Below, in pieces: positions 54,992 through 63,892 of a stretch of DNA of 64,000 bases. Source of the DNA: Streptomyces sp. NBC_00178. Its GTDB lineage: Bacteria > Actinomycetota > Actinomycetes > Streptomycetales > Streptomycetaceae. The notes under the pieces were generated by a model. It had not been told where the DNA came from. It made no database searches and saw only the letters and a list, made by a program, of their open reading frames with translations. Within the stretch, counting starts at the first letter, position 1; each line of letters opens with the position of its first letter. The translations under genes were made by a program, and so were the position numbers. Where the stretch lies: NCBI RefSeq assembly GCF_036206005.1, contig NZ_CP108143.1, positions 868,001-932,000 of the forward strand, read 5' to 3'.

Positions 54992-55939
54992 TCAGCTCTT
55001 GTCCGCACCGCTGGTCAGGCCCTCGGTGAGGAGCCGTTCGGCGGAGAAGAACAGGAGTACCACAGGGATGGTCAGGACGACCGACCCGGCCATCAGTACG
55101 GTCTTCGACACCTCGATGCCGTTGGCCAGTTGTTGCAGGCCGAGGGAGACCGTCCACCGGTCGGGGTCGGCCGCGAGGAAGAGGAGGGCGAACAGGAACT
55201 CGTTCCAGGCGATCATGAAGACGTACAGTCCGGTGGCCATGAGCGTGGGGAGCGCGAGCGGAAGGATGATCTTGCGTACGGTCTGCAGCCGTGACGCGCC
55301 GTCGATCGCCGCCGCCTCCTCGATGCTGAACGGGATGGTGACGAAGTAGTTCTTCAGCATGTAGATGGAGACGGGCACGGTCTGCGCGATGTAGACGATG
55401 GCGAGTCCCACGAGGCTTCCGGACAGGCCCATCTTGGCGAACATCACGAAGAGCGGCACGGCAAGCAGCGTCGCCGGGAACATGTACACGGCGAGGAAGA
55501 GCGCGCTGACCTGCCGGCTGCCGAAGAACTTCAGGCGGCTGACGGCGTAGGCGCCGGGCACGGCCGCCGCGAGGGTCAGGAGGACGGTCGCGATCGCCAC
55601 GAGCGCCGAGTTGAGCAGCATCCCCAGGAAGCCCTGGCCGCCGTCGGAGGTGGACTTGAGGACGCTCTCGTAGGTGTCGAAGGTGAAGTCCTTCGCCGAC
55701 ACCCAGAGGTTGCCCGGGTCCAGGAGCAGGGAGTCGATGGGCTTCACCGACAGCAGGAGCATGTAGTAGAAGGGCACGATCGTGATCGCCGCGAGGAAGA
55801 CGATCACCACCCAGCGCAGCACACCGAAGAACCGGTTCTCGAACTGCGCGCGGGTCAGGCGGCCCCGGGCACGCGGGGGCGACGTCGCCGGGCGGGCGGT
55901 GCGTCCCGGCTGTTCACGGGTCATCGTGGGGGTGGTCAT
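54992..55939 (-). CDS. ABC sugar transporter permease, MalG type
   Basis: Membrane subunit of 315 residues. A 40-residue cytosolic N-terminus precedes helix one (VVIVFLAAITIVPFYYMLLLS). The EAA loop is IEEAAAIDGASRLQTVRKIILPLALP. ATG 55939 follows AGGAGGAA and overlaps the MalF-type stop by 4 nt. As with the other importer here, no ATPase is encoded, so a shared MsiK-type ATPase is expected. Confidence 0.93.
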   Translation of the reverse strand: MTTPTMTREQPGRTARPATSPPRARGRLTRAQFENRFFGVLRWVVIVFLAAITIVPFYYMLLLSVKPIDSLLLDPGNLWVSAKDFTFDTYESVLKSTSDGGQGFLGMLLNSALVAIATVLLTLAAAVPGAYAVSRLKFFGSRQVSALFLAVYMFPATLLAVPLFVMFAKMGLSGSLVGLAIVYIAQTVPVSIYMLKNYFVTIPFSIEEAAAIDGASRLQTVRKIILPLALPTLMATGLYVFMIAWNEFLFALLFLAADPDRWTVSLGLQQLANGIEVSKTVLMAGSVVLTIPVVLLFFSAERLLTEGLTSGADKS

Positions 55940-56916
55940 GCCGATTCCTCCTGGACCTTCTTGCCGAAGAACTTGAAATAGACGCCCAGGAGGACCATGA
56001 GCACGACCGCGAGGACGAGGGCCTGAGCGGACGCGGCGCCGACGTCGAAGCGCGAGGTGAGGAAGTCGTAGACGCGGACGGCCACGACGTCCGTGCCCGA
56101 GCCGCCGCCGGTGAGCAGGTAGATGTCGTCGAACTTGTTGAACGTCAGGATGAAGCGCAGGACGGACAGCAGGGCGATGACGGGCATCAGCTGCGGCAGC
56201 AGGATGTGCCGGAAGCGCTGGGAGATCGTGGCGCCGTCGACCTCGGCTGCCTCCTCCAGTCCCGCCGGTACCGCCTGGAGGCGGGCCAGCATGAAGAGGA
56301 AGGCGAAGGGGAAGTAGCGCCAGGTCTCGAAGGCGATCACGGTGAGCAGCGCGAGCGGGATGTGGAAGTGGACGCCGAGCACGCCCACTTCGTAGGACCG
56401 GGTCGACAGGAACGCGATCGGGTCGTCCCACCCGAAGAGCTTGCGGCCCCACTCGTTGACGATGCCGTACTGCGGGCTGAGCGCGACCTCCCAGACGAAC
56501 GAGACCGCGACCACGGGGGCGACGTACGGCAGGAGCATCGCGGCGCGCAGGATTCCGCGTCCGCGGAAGGGCCTGCGCAGCGCGAGGGCGGCGATCAGGC
56601 CGAGGACCACGGATCCCGCGGTGGCGCCGACGGTGTAGAGGAGCGTGGTGCCGAGGCTGCTCCAGAACCCGGGCGAACCGAAGACCTGCGAGAAGTTGTC
56701 GAGGGTCCAGCGGCCGAAGAGGCCGTTCTGCTGGATGTCGACGAGTTTGGCGTTCTGGAAGGCGAGCAGGACGGTCCACAGGATCGGCAGGATCACCACG
56801 ACCAGGACCACCAGGAAGGTGGGCGTGACGAAGGCGAGACCTGACCGGTTCTCGCGCCGGCTGCTGCTCTGCGGTGGGACGCGGCGCTTCTTCGCACCGC
56901 TCGTTATGGAGCTCAT
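55936..56916 (-). CDS. ABC sugar transporter permease, MalF type
   Basis: Membrane subunit of 326 residues with six helices, the first being FVTPTFLVVLVVVILPILWTVLLAF. The EAA loop reads LEEAAEVDGATISQRFRHILLPQLMP. It starts 33 nt after the binding-protein stop and overlaps the next permease by 4 nt. Confidence 0.93.
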   Translation of the reverse strand: MSSITSGAKKRRVPPQSSSRRENRSGLAFVTPTFLVVLVVVILPILWTVLLAFQNAKLVDIQQNGLFGRWTLDNFSQVFGSPGFWSSLGTTLLYTVGATAGSVVLGLIAALALRRPFRGRGILRAAMLLPYVAPVVAVSFVWEVALSPQYGIVNEWGRKLFGWDDPIAFLSTRSYEVGVLGVHFHIPLALLTVIAFETWRYFPFAFLFMLARLQAVPAGLEEAAEVDGATISQRFRHILLPQLMPVIALLSVLRFILTFNKFDDIYLLTGGGSGTDVVAVRVYDFLTSRFDVGAASAQALVLAVVLMVLLGVYFKFFGKKVQEESA

Positions 56917-56949
56917 GGGTCGGTTACCTCGGTGACGGAGCGGCTGCGG

Positions 56950-58353
56950 CTACTGGAGGGACTTCTGGAGGGCGGACACTTCGTCGTTGGCCTCCTTGGC
57001 GGCCTGCTCGGGCGAGATCTGACCGCTGGTCATCGCGCCGATGGCCTTGGCGACGGGGAGCTCGCCGTTGGTGGCGCCGACGAGGGTGCCCTGCCCCTGG
57101 GTGAGGCCCCAGCGCTTCATGTCGCCGACACCGGTGACGAGCCGGTCCAGGAGGGCCGGGGGGTAGGCCTTCTGCATGGACTCGCGGTGGTCGACTCCCA
57201 TGACGCTGCCGCGCCACGCCTGCTGGAAGGAGCCGGGCTTCTCCGGGGTGCCGGTGCGGACGGGGATCTTGCCCTCGGGGGCCATGCCGAACCAGTCGGC
57301 GTACCCCTTGCCCATCATGTATTCGATGAACTTCCGGGACGCGCCGGTCTCCGCGGTCCTGGTGACGGCCCACGACGTGATCTCGCCGAACTGGGCGGGC
57401 TCCTTGCCGTCGGGGCCCTTGAGGGAGGTCACGATCCCGGTGTTGCGGGCCAGGAACTTCGGGTCCTTCTTGCAGTCGGAGCAGCTGGGCAGCGCGTCGT
57501 CGCGCAGACCGGCCATCTCGTCCAGGAGGAACGACGACCAGACGGCCATGGACGACTTCCCGGCGAAGTAGGTGGCGCGGGTGGTGTCCACGGTCTGGCT
57601 GCCGGGCGCGCCGTGCTTGCGCGCGAGGTCGTTGTACGCGGTGAAGGCGTTGCGGCACGCCGGGGAGTCGAGGGCGGGCTCGCCGGCCTCGTCCACCAGC
57701 TCGCAGCCGTTGGCGAGGGCGAGGTCCTCGAAGCTCTGCTGGGTGAAGACGTCCGAGGGGTCGGAGGCCAGGGAGATGCCGTCGCGGCCGCCCTTGTCGA
57801 GCTTCGCGGCCGCCTTGAGGGCGCTCGCGTAGCTGTCGGGTGCGTCGAGTCCGGCCTTGGCGAAGAGGTCCTTGCGGTACACGAGGATCTGGAGCCACGC
57901 GTCGGAGGGGACCCCGAGCCGGGTGCCGCCGTCGGCGGTGAGTGAGAGCGCGTTGCTGTTGAACGTCTCCGGGTGAAGGTCCTTGACCACCTGGTCGGCG
58001 ACCTCGGTGTTGAGCAGGCCGTTGCCGTACATCTGCCAGACCTGGCCCATCGGGACGGCCCCGATGACGTCGGGGAGCTTGCCGGCAGCGGCCGCGGACA
58101 TGATCAGCTGCGGCAGCTGGGTCTCGTCCACACCGACGAGGTCGACCTTGACGCCCGTCTCCTTCTCGAACCGGTCGACGACCTTCTGGGTCGCGGCCAT
58201 CCGCGGCGGCAGGTTCTCCTGGGACCACACCGTGATCCTGTTGTCGGGCCGCTCGGCACCTGTGCTGCCGGAGCAGCCTGCCAGCAGACCTGCAGCCAGG
58301 GTCCCGGCGAGCCCGAGCAGGGTCGCCTTCGACCGTCGGGTCTTCATCACCAT
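56950..58353 (-). CDS. ABC transporter sugar-binding lipoprotein
   Basis: Solute-binding protein of 467 residues, family 1. The lipobox LLAGC puts the lipidated Cys about residue 27. The mature part starts ITVWSQENLPPRMAATQKVVDRFEKETG, with LPDVIGAVPMGQVWQMYGNGLL and GKSSMAVWSSFLLDE. Two extra Cys (LPSCSDCKKD) form a CxxC-like pair that may be a disulfide. The protein is 30-40 residues longer than the other binding protein in this window. ATG 58353 follows GAGGACA; ATG 58347 is in frame. Ligand unknown, probably a glucoside or oligoglucoside by neighbours. Confidence 0.92.
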   Translation of the reverse strand: MVMKTRRSKATLLGLAGTLAAGLLAGCSGSTGAERPDNRITVWSQENLPPRMAATQKVVDRFEKETGVKVDLVGVDETQLPQLIMSAAAAGKLPDVIGAVPMGQVWQMYGNGLLNTEVADQVVKDLHPETFNSNALSLTADGGTRLGVPSDAWLQILVYRKDLFAKAGLDAPDSYASALKAAAKLDKGGRDGISLASDPSDVFTQQSFEDLALANGCELVDEAGEPALDSPACRNAFTAYNDLARKHGAPGSQTVDTTRATYFAGKSSMAVWSSFLLDEMAGLRDDALPSCSDCKKDPKFLARNTGIVTSLKGPDGKEPAQFGEITSWAVTRTAETGASRKFIEYMMGKGYADWFGMAPEGKIPVRTGTPEKPGSFQQAWRGSVMGVDHRESMQKAYPPALLDRLVTGVGDMKRWGLTQGQGTLVGATNGELPVAKAIGAMTSGQISPEQAAKEANDEVSALQKSLQ

Positions 58354-58390
58354 GCTGTGTCCTCACGCCACTTACGCACTTTCCTGATGC

Positions 58391-58440
58391 ATCTCAGCAT
58401 CACTTTTGCTTCTTGACAAGACATAACTCTGAGATATCTT
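58391..58440. promoter_or_regulatory. Divergent promoters sharing one -35 element
   Basis: On the + strand TTGACA (58413-58418) is 16 bp from TATCTT (58435-58440). On the - strand TTGTCA (58419-58414) is 17 bp from TGAGAT (58396-58391). The two -35 boxes overlap because CTTGACAAG is nearly palindromic. ATCTCAG (58391-58398 region) and CTGAGAT (58429-58435) form a spaced inverted repeat overlapping both -10 regions, a possible ROK binding site. Confidence 0.6.
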
Positions 58441-58489
58441 CGACTGAAGTCAGCGAGCAACACCCCTTCCAGCACCAACGGAGCTCCCC

Positions 58490-59536
58490 GTGGAACGCGT
58501 CGTCCAGTTCACCGGCCCCCGCCAGGTCGAAGTCGCCGAGCACGAGAGCGCTCCGCTTCCCGTGGGGCACCTGCGAGTCCGCACTCGCTATTCGGGCATT
58601 TCCGCAGGAACCGAACTCACCGCCTATAGGGGTACGAACCCGTATCTGACGCGCACTTGGGACGCCGAGGCCAGGATCTTCCGGGACGGCGCGGCCGGCA
58701 TCGAGTACCCGGTCGCCGGCTGGGGCTACTCGGAGGTCGGCGAGGTCACCGAGGTCTCACCCGAACTGGTCGGCACCCCGGGGATGCCGGTCACCGGCGA
58801 TCTGGTCTGGGGCATCTGGGGCCACCGCAGCGAGGGCATCGTCCCGGCCGAGCGCATGGTCGGCCACACCCTGCCCAAGGGTCTGGAGCCGCTCGCGGGG
58901 GCCTTCGCCCGCGTCGGCGCCATCGCGTACAACGCGATCCTCGCCGCCGACATCCACCTCGGCGAGGACGTGGCCGTCTTCGGCCAGGGCGTCATCGGCC
59001 TGCTGACCACGCGCCTCGCCCAGCTCAACGGCGCACGCGTCACCGCGGTCGACGCCTTGGACGGCCGGCTGGCGACGGCCCGGGAGTACGGTGCCCGCAG
59101 CACCCTGAACGCCCGCGCCGACAGCGTCGCCGAGAGCATCCGCGCAGCCACCGGCGGGGCCGGGGCCGACGTCGCCATCGAGATCAGCGGTGTCTACCCC
59201 GCGCTGCACGAGGCCATCCGCTCCGTCACCGTCGGCGGCCGTGTCGTCGCCTCCGGGTTCTACCAGGGCGACGGCGCCGGCCTGCGGCTCGGCGACGAGT
59301 TCCACCACAACCGGGTCCAGCTGATCTGCTCCCAGATCGGCGGAGTGCCCCCGCAGCTCGCCGGGCGCTGGACCGTCGAGCGGCTCCAGCAGACCTTCCT
59401 CTCGCTGGTCGCCGAGGGCCTGGTGGACGTGAAGTCCCTGGTCAGCCACGTCGTCCCGGTGGCCGATGCGGCCGACGCCTACGTGCTGCTCGACGAGACC
59501 CCCGCCGACGCCCTCCAGGTCGTGCTGGAGTTCTGA
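58490..59536 (+). CDS. MDR-superfamily dehydrogenase (zinc-ADH-like, zinc Cys absent)
   Basis: Medium-chain dehydrogenase of 348 residues. The GroES-like half starts MERVVQFTGPRQVEV and reads RYSGISAGTELTAYRG where classical enzymes have a catalytic zinc Cys; here it is Ser/Ala, so catalytic zinc is doubtful. The Rossmann half has DVAVFGQGVIGLLTTRLAQLNGARVTAVD. GTG 58490 follows GGAG. This GTE-containing subgroup is seen next to sugar isomerase-like and glycosidase genes in actinomycetes. It is the first gene of the rightward operon and may oxidise or reduce a sugar alcohol or keto-glycoside. Confidence 0.85.
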   Translation: MERVVQFTGPRQVEVAEHESAPLPVGHLRVRTRYSGISAGTELTAYRGTNPYLTRTWDAEARIFRDGAAGIEYPVAGWGYSEVGEVTEVSPELVGTPGMPVTGDLVWGIWGHRSEGIVPAERMVGHTLPKGLEPLAGAFARVGAIAYNAILAADIHLGEDVAVFGQGVIGLLTTRLAQLNGARVTAVDALDGRLATAREYGARSTLNARADSVAESIRAATGGAGADVAIEISGVYPALHEAIRSVTVGGRVVASGFYQGDGAGLRLGDEFHHNRVQLICSQIGGVPPQLAGRWTVERLQQTFLSLVAEGLVDVKSLVSHVVPVADAADAYVLLDETPADALQVVLEF

Positions 59537-59609
59537 CCCCCGCGGTCCCCCACCCCGTACGAAACAGCCAGACCCCAGCGCGCCCACCGTCGGCGCCGAA
59601 AGGCATCCC

Positions 59610-60410
59610 ATGCTGAAAACCGCCTGCCAGGAACAGCTCCTTCCCGGCGACACGCTCCAGGAGAAGTGGGCCTTCGCCCAGGACGCCGGCTTCGACGCCG
59701 TCGAGCTGCGGTCCAAGGGCGACTTCCACTTCCGCGACCGGCTGCCCGAGCTGAAGCAGGCCCTCGCCGACGGCGTCGTCATGCCGACCGTCTGCGTCGA
59801 CATGCTCCACTTCTTCGCCGCGTTCGACGACGATCTGCGCCGGGACGCCCTGGAGCAGATGAAGTCGCAGCTCAGCGTCGCGGCCGAGATCGGGGCCCTG
59901 GGTGTGCAGACCCCCGCCTCGTACGGGATGTTCTCGCGCCGGCTGCCGCCCTTCGAGCCGCCGCGCACCGAGGAGCAGGACCGCGAGGTGCTGCTGGCCG
60001 GTCTCACCGAGCTGGGCGAGCACGCGCGCCGCGAAGGCGTGAGCCTCTACCTGGAGCCGCTCAACCGCTACGAGGACCACATGGTCAACCGGCTGGAGCA
60101 GGCCGTCGACCTGATCCGCACGGTGGGCCTGGACTCGGTCCGCATCGGCATCGACAGCTACCACATGAACATCGAGGAGACCGACCCGTCGGCCGCCATC
60201 CTCGCGGCCGCCCCGTACATCGGCCACGCCCAGGTCAGCGACTCGAACCGGTTCCAGCCGGGCGCCGGCCACCTGGACTGGCCGGCCTGGATCGGCGCGC
60301 TGCACAGCATCGGCTACGACGGCTACCTCGCCGCCGAGTGCCGGCTGACCGGCGACCCCGTCGCGGCCGTCCGCTCCATCCCCGCGTTCCTGCGGAGGTC
60401 CGGCGCGTGA
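59610..60410 (+). CDS. Sugar phosphate isomerase/epimerase (xylose-isomerase-like TIM barrel)
   Basis: Metal-dependent TIM-barrel enzyme of 266 residues (AP_endonuc_2 family). Candidate metal ligands are Glu in LYLEPLNRYEDH, Asp and His in IGIDSYHMNIEE, His in YIGHAQVSDSNRFQPGAGHLDW and Glu in YLAAECRL. Members act as hydroxypyruvate isomerase, keto-sugar epimerases, inosose dehydratases or 3-keto-glycoside lyases. AAAGG precedes ATG 59610. The gene overlaps the next by 4 nt (GTGA). Pairing with Gfo/Idh/MocA favours a keto-sugar or keto-glycoside substrate, by inference. Confidence 0.88.
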   Translation: MLKTACQEQLLPGDTLQEKWAFAQDAGFDAVELRSKGDFHFRDRLPELKQALADGVVMPTVCVDMLHFFAAFDDDLRRDALEQMKSQLSVAAEIGALGVQTPASYGMFSRRLPPFEPPRTEEQDREVLLAGLTELGEHARREGVSLYLEPLNRYEDHMVNRLEQAVDLIRTVGLDSVRIGIDSYHMNIEETDPSAAILAAAPYIGHAQVSDSNRFQPGAGHLDWPAWIGALHSIGYDGYLAAECRLTGDPVAAVRSIPAFLRRSGA

Positions 60411-61795
60411 CGTCGCTGCTCGAAACCCCCGTGCCCGCCGTCGCCGATGACCTGACACTTCGGCACGGCGCGGCACGGGTACTCCTCGCCAACTGGACCG
60501 GCGGTTCGACCGTCCCGTCGCGGGGCCTGTACCCGCACCAGTGGAGCTGGGACTCGGCCTTCATCGCGATCGGGCTGCGCCACCTGTCCGTGCGCCGCGC
60601 CCAGCGCGAACTGGAGAGCCTGCTCGGTGCCCAGTGGTCCGACGGGCGCGTGCCGCACATCGTGTTCAACGCCTCCGTCCCCCTCGACGCCTACTTCCCC
60701 AGTCCGGACTTCTGGCGTTCGTCGGCCGACGGCGCCGCGGCGGGCGCGCCCGCCGGGACCGAGACGTCGGGCATCGTGCAGCCGCCGGTGCACGCGCTCG
60801 CCGCGTGGCTGGTCCACCTGTCGGACCCGGAGACCTCGCGCAGCCGCGGCTTCCTGCCCCGGGTGTACGAGCGGCTCGTGGCCTGGCACGACTACCTCAC
60901 CGGGTCCCGCGACCTCGGCGGCGGCGGGCTGGCCGCCATGGTGCACCCGTGGGAGCCGGGCATGGACAACAGCCCCTGCTGGGACGGGCCGCTGCAACGC
61001 GTCGAGCCCGCGGCCCCGGGCTCGTACCGGCGTGCGGACCTCGACCACGGCCAGGCCTCCGAGCGTCCCACCGACCTGGACTACGGGCGCTACGTACGCC
61101 TGGCGGCCGACTACCGCGACAGCGGCTACGCCGATGTGCGGGGCTCGCACTCCTTCGCCGTCGAGGACCCGTGCGTCAACGCGCTCCTGATCGTCTCGGA
61201 GCACGCGCTCGCCCGGATCGCCGCGGAGACGGGGGCGGACCCCGCCCCCCACGAGGCGCGCGCCGCGCGCCTCACGGCCGCGCTGGTGGAGCGCCTCTGG
61301 TCGCCCGCCGACGGCATGTTCCTCTGCCGGGACCTGGTCGGCGGCGAGCTGATCGCCGAACGCAGCGTCGCCGGGCTCGTCCCGCTGATCGTCCCCGGGC
61401 TCCCCCAGGACATCGTGGACGCCCTGCTCGTCACGGCGGAGGGCCGGGGCTTCCGTCTCGGCGAGGTCCCGATGGCACCTTCGTACGACTTCGAGGGGCA
61501 CGCCTTCGACCCCTCCCGCTACTGGCGCGGACCCGCCTGGTTCAACACCAACTGGCTGCTGGAGCGCGGTCTGCGGCTGTACGGGCGGACCCGGGCGGCC
61601 GACGCGCTGCGCGGGGCCATGCTCGGCGCGGCGGGCGGCAGCTCCTTCGCGGAGTACGTGGACCCGGTCACCGCGGAGGCGCGCGGGACGCGTGCGTTCG
61701 GCTGGACGGCGGCCCTCACCCTCGACCTGCTCGCCGCGTCCGGACCGGCGGACGACGGAGCCTCCCTCTCCCCGTCGAACGGAGCACGCTCGTGA
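60407..61795 (+). CDS. MGH1/GH63-like glycoside hydrolase
   Basis: Cytosolic (alpha/alpha)6-barrel glycosidase of 462 residues. The N-terminal signature is LYPHQWSWDSAFIAIGL. The predicted acid Asp is about residue 187 in PGMDNSPCWDG and the base Glu about 416 in SFAEYVDP. RGPAWFNTNWLLERGL completes the family pattern. This matches the mannosyl-/glucosylglycerate hydrolase group of GH63, which cleaves small alpha-glucosides. GGAGG precedes GTG 60407 by 8 nt. It is embedded in the operon with 4-nt overlaps at both ends. Confidence 0.88.
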   Translation: MTSLLETPVPAVADDLTLRHGAARVLLANWTGGSTVPSRGLYPHQWSWDSAFIAIGLRHLSVRRAQRELESLLGAQWSDGRVPHIVFNASVPLDAYFPSPDFWRSSADGAAAGAPAGTETSGIVQPPVHALAAWLVHLSDPETSRSRGFLPRVYERLVAWHDYLTGSRDLGGGGLAAMVHPWEPGMDNSPCWDGPLQRVEPAAPGSYRRADLDHGQASERPTDLDYGRYVRLAADYRDSGYADVRGSHSFAVEDPCVNALLIVSEHALARIAAETGADPAPHEARAARLTAALVERLWSPADGMFLCRDLVGGELIAERSVAGLVPLIVPGLPQDIVDALLVTAEGRGFRLGEVPMAPSYDFEGHAFDPSRYWRGPAWFNTNWLLERGLRLYGRTRAADALRGAMLGAAGGSSFAEYVDPVTAEARGTRAFGWTAALTLDLLAASGPADDGASLSPSNGARS

Positions 61796-63753
61796 ACGGC
61801 ACCGCGGACACCACCCTGGTCCGCGCGGGCACCTTCGTCGTCCTCGGGGCCGACGGCGGCCTGACCGGCCGCGGCGGTACCTCCCCGGACGGCCTGTTCC
61901 ACCGTGACGCCCGGCACCTGAGCCGGTGGACGCTGACCGTCGACGGCACCGCGCCCACGGTGCTGGTTCCGTCGAGCGGCGAGCAGTCCGCCGGTTGCGT
62001 ACTCACCCCGCCCGGCACCCGGGACGAGCCGGCCGCCTACGCCGTGTTCCGCGAACAGGCCCTGGGCACAGCAGTACTGACGGAGCGTCTGTGGTTGGTC
62101 AACAACCGCCCCGCGCCCGTCTCCGCGACCCTCTCGCTGACCGCGGACGCCGACTTCGCCGACCAGTTCGAGCTGCGGTCCGACAAGCGCAGCTACGACA
62201 AGGCCGGGGCGCGGCGCACGGCGGACGTCCTCCCCGACGGCATCGTGTTCGGATACGAGCGCGGCGAGTGGAGTTCGCGCACGACGGTCGGCGCGTCCCC
62301 CGCCCCGGCCGCCGTCCGGCCGGTCGACGGGGAGCCCACGGCCCACCGGCTGGAGTGGCTTCTCGAACTGCCGGCCCACGGCACCGCCGAGATCCTGCTG
62401 ACCGTCACCGCGCACGCGCACGGCGCGCCGGCCCCGGCAGCCGCGGGCACGCCCGCGGAGGCGGTCGCCGAACAGGCCGCCGACACGGAGGCCTTCACCG
62501 GGGCACCGCTGCCACTGCCGGCGGACGCCCCCGCGGGCCTGGCCGCCGCGTGCGAGCGGGGACTGCGCGACCTGGCCGCCCTGCGGGTGCCGGCCACGGG
62601 ACCGGACGGCGAGGACGTACGCGTCCCCGCGGCCGGCATCCCCTGGTTCCTCACGCTCTTCGGCCGGGACTCGCTCTTCACCTCGCTCTTCGCGCTGCCC
62701 TACCGGCCCGCACTCGCCGAGGCGACGCTGCTCGCCCTCGCGGCGACGCAGGGCACCGGCTACGACGTCGGCCGGGGCGAACAGCCCGGGCGCATCGTCC
62801 ACGAGATCAGGCACGGCGAGCTGGCGCACTTCCGTCAGGTGCCCTACGGGCGCTACTACGGCGCGGTGGACGCGACCCCGCTCTTCCTGGTGCTGCTGGA
62901 CAGCTACACCCGGTCGACCGGTGACACGGCCCTCGCGACCCGGCTGGAGAGCCGGGCCCGCGCGGCCGTGGACTGGATGTTCCGGGACGGCGGCCTGGAC
63001 GACGGCGGCTACCTGGTCTACTCGCCCGACCCCCAGGGCCTGGTCAACCAGAACTGGAAGGACTCCGAGGGAGCCATCTGCTTCCTGGACGGCACCCAGG
63101 CCGAGGGCCCGATCGCCGTCGCGGAGGCACAGGGCTACGCCTACGACGCGCTGGTGCGCACCGCGCGGATCGCCCGGTGGCTCTGGGACGACGCGCCGTA
63201 CGCCGAGCGGCTCGAAAGGGCCGCCGAGGATCTGCGGGAGCGCTTCCTGCGGGACTTCTGGATGTCCGGGCCCGACTTCCCGGCGCTCGCCCTGGACGGC
63301 GAGGGCCGGCAGGTCGACTCGCTGGCGTCGGACGCCGGTCACCTGCTGTGGTCCGGCATCCTCGACGACCGGCACGCCCGGCGGGTCGGACAGCGGCTGC
63401 TGGAGCCCGACTTCTTCTCGGGCTGGGCCATCCGCACCCTGGCCTCCGGGCAGCCCGGCTACCACCCGCTGTCCTACCACCGGGGCACCTCCTGGCCGCA
63501 CGACAACGCGGTGATCCTGCTCGGCCTCGCACGCTGCGGCCTCAAGGACGAGGCGCGCACGGTCGCCCTCGGCCTGCTGGACGCCTCGGCGCACCACGGG
63601 CACCGGCTGCCCGAGGTGATGGCCGGCTACGCGCGGACGCAGCACCCGCGCCCGGTCCCGTATCCCCACTCCTGCTCCCCGCAGGCCTGGGCGGCGGCGA
63701 CCCCCCTCGCCGTCCTCACCGCACTGCGGGAGGGCGAGGGCGGCCCGTCGTAG
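61792..63753 (+). CDS. Glycogen-debranching-like amylo-alpha-1,6-glucosidase
   Basis: Glucosidase of 653 residues without signal peptide. The N-terminal beta-sandwich (TFVVLGADGGLTGRGG, GLFHRDARHLSRWTLTVDG) is the GDE N-terminal domain. The C-terminal (alpha/alpha)6 barrel has GIPWFLTLFGRDSLFTSLFALPY, NQNWKDSEGAICFLDG, PEVMAGY and SCSPQAWAAATPL, the usual amylo-alpha-1,6-glucosidase/GH15-like pattern. GGAG precedes GTG 61792, which overlaps the previous stop. With the GH63-like enzyme it would release glucose from an imported branched or alpha-linked glucoside. A strong terminator follows. Confidence 0.9.
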   Translation: MNGTADTTLVRAGTFVVLGADGGLTGRGGTSPDGLFHRDARHLSRWTLTVDGTAPTVLVPSSGEQSAGCVLTPPGTRDEPAAYAVFREQALGTAVLTERLWLVNNRPAPVSATLSLTADADFADQFELRSDKRSYDKAGARRTADVLPDGIVFGYERGEWSSRTTVGASPAPAAVRPVDGEPTAHRLEWLLELPAHGTAEILLTVTAHAHGAPAPAAAGTPAEAVAEQAADTEAFTGAPLPLPADAPAGLAAACERGLRDLAALRVPATGPDGEDVRVPAAGIPWFLTLFGRDSLFTSLFALPYRPALAEATLLALAATQGTGYDVGRGEQPGRIVHEIRHGELAHFRQVPYGRYYGAVDATPLFLVLLDSYTRSTGDTALATRLESRARAAVDWMFRDGGLDDGGYLVYSPDPQGLVNQNWKDSEGAICFLDGTQAEGPIAVAEAQGYAYDALVRTARIARWLWDDAPYAERLERAAEDLRERFLRDFWMSGPDFPALALDGEGRQVDSLASDAGHLLWSGILDDRHARRVGQRLLEPDFFSGWAIRTLASGQPGYHPLSYHRGTSWPHDNAVILLGLARCGLKDEARTVALGLLDASAHHGHRLPEVMAGYARTQHPRPVPYPHSCSPQAWAAATPLAVLTALREGEGGPS

Positions 63754-63794
63754 CCCCTCCGGCCGGGCCCGCCTCCCCCGGGCGGTCCGGCACC

Positions 63795-63841
63795 CGGCCG
63801 GCCCGGCCCGCGGCATTCCCCGCCGCGGGCCGGGCCGGCCG
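63795..63841 (+). terminator. Terminator of the rightward sugar operon
   Basis: A perfect 20-bp GC-only stem with a 7-nt loop (ATTCCCC) begins 42 bp after the last stop codon. Confidence 0.85.
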
Positions 63842-63892
63842 CGCGTGTGGTCCCGTGCGTGCTCCCGGTCCGCCGGTTCCTAAGGTGCAGAC

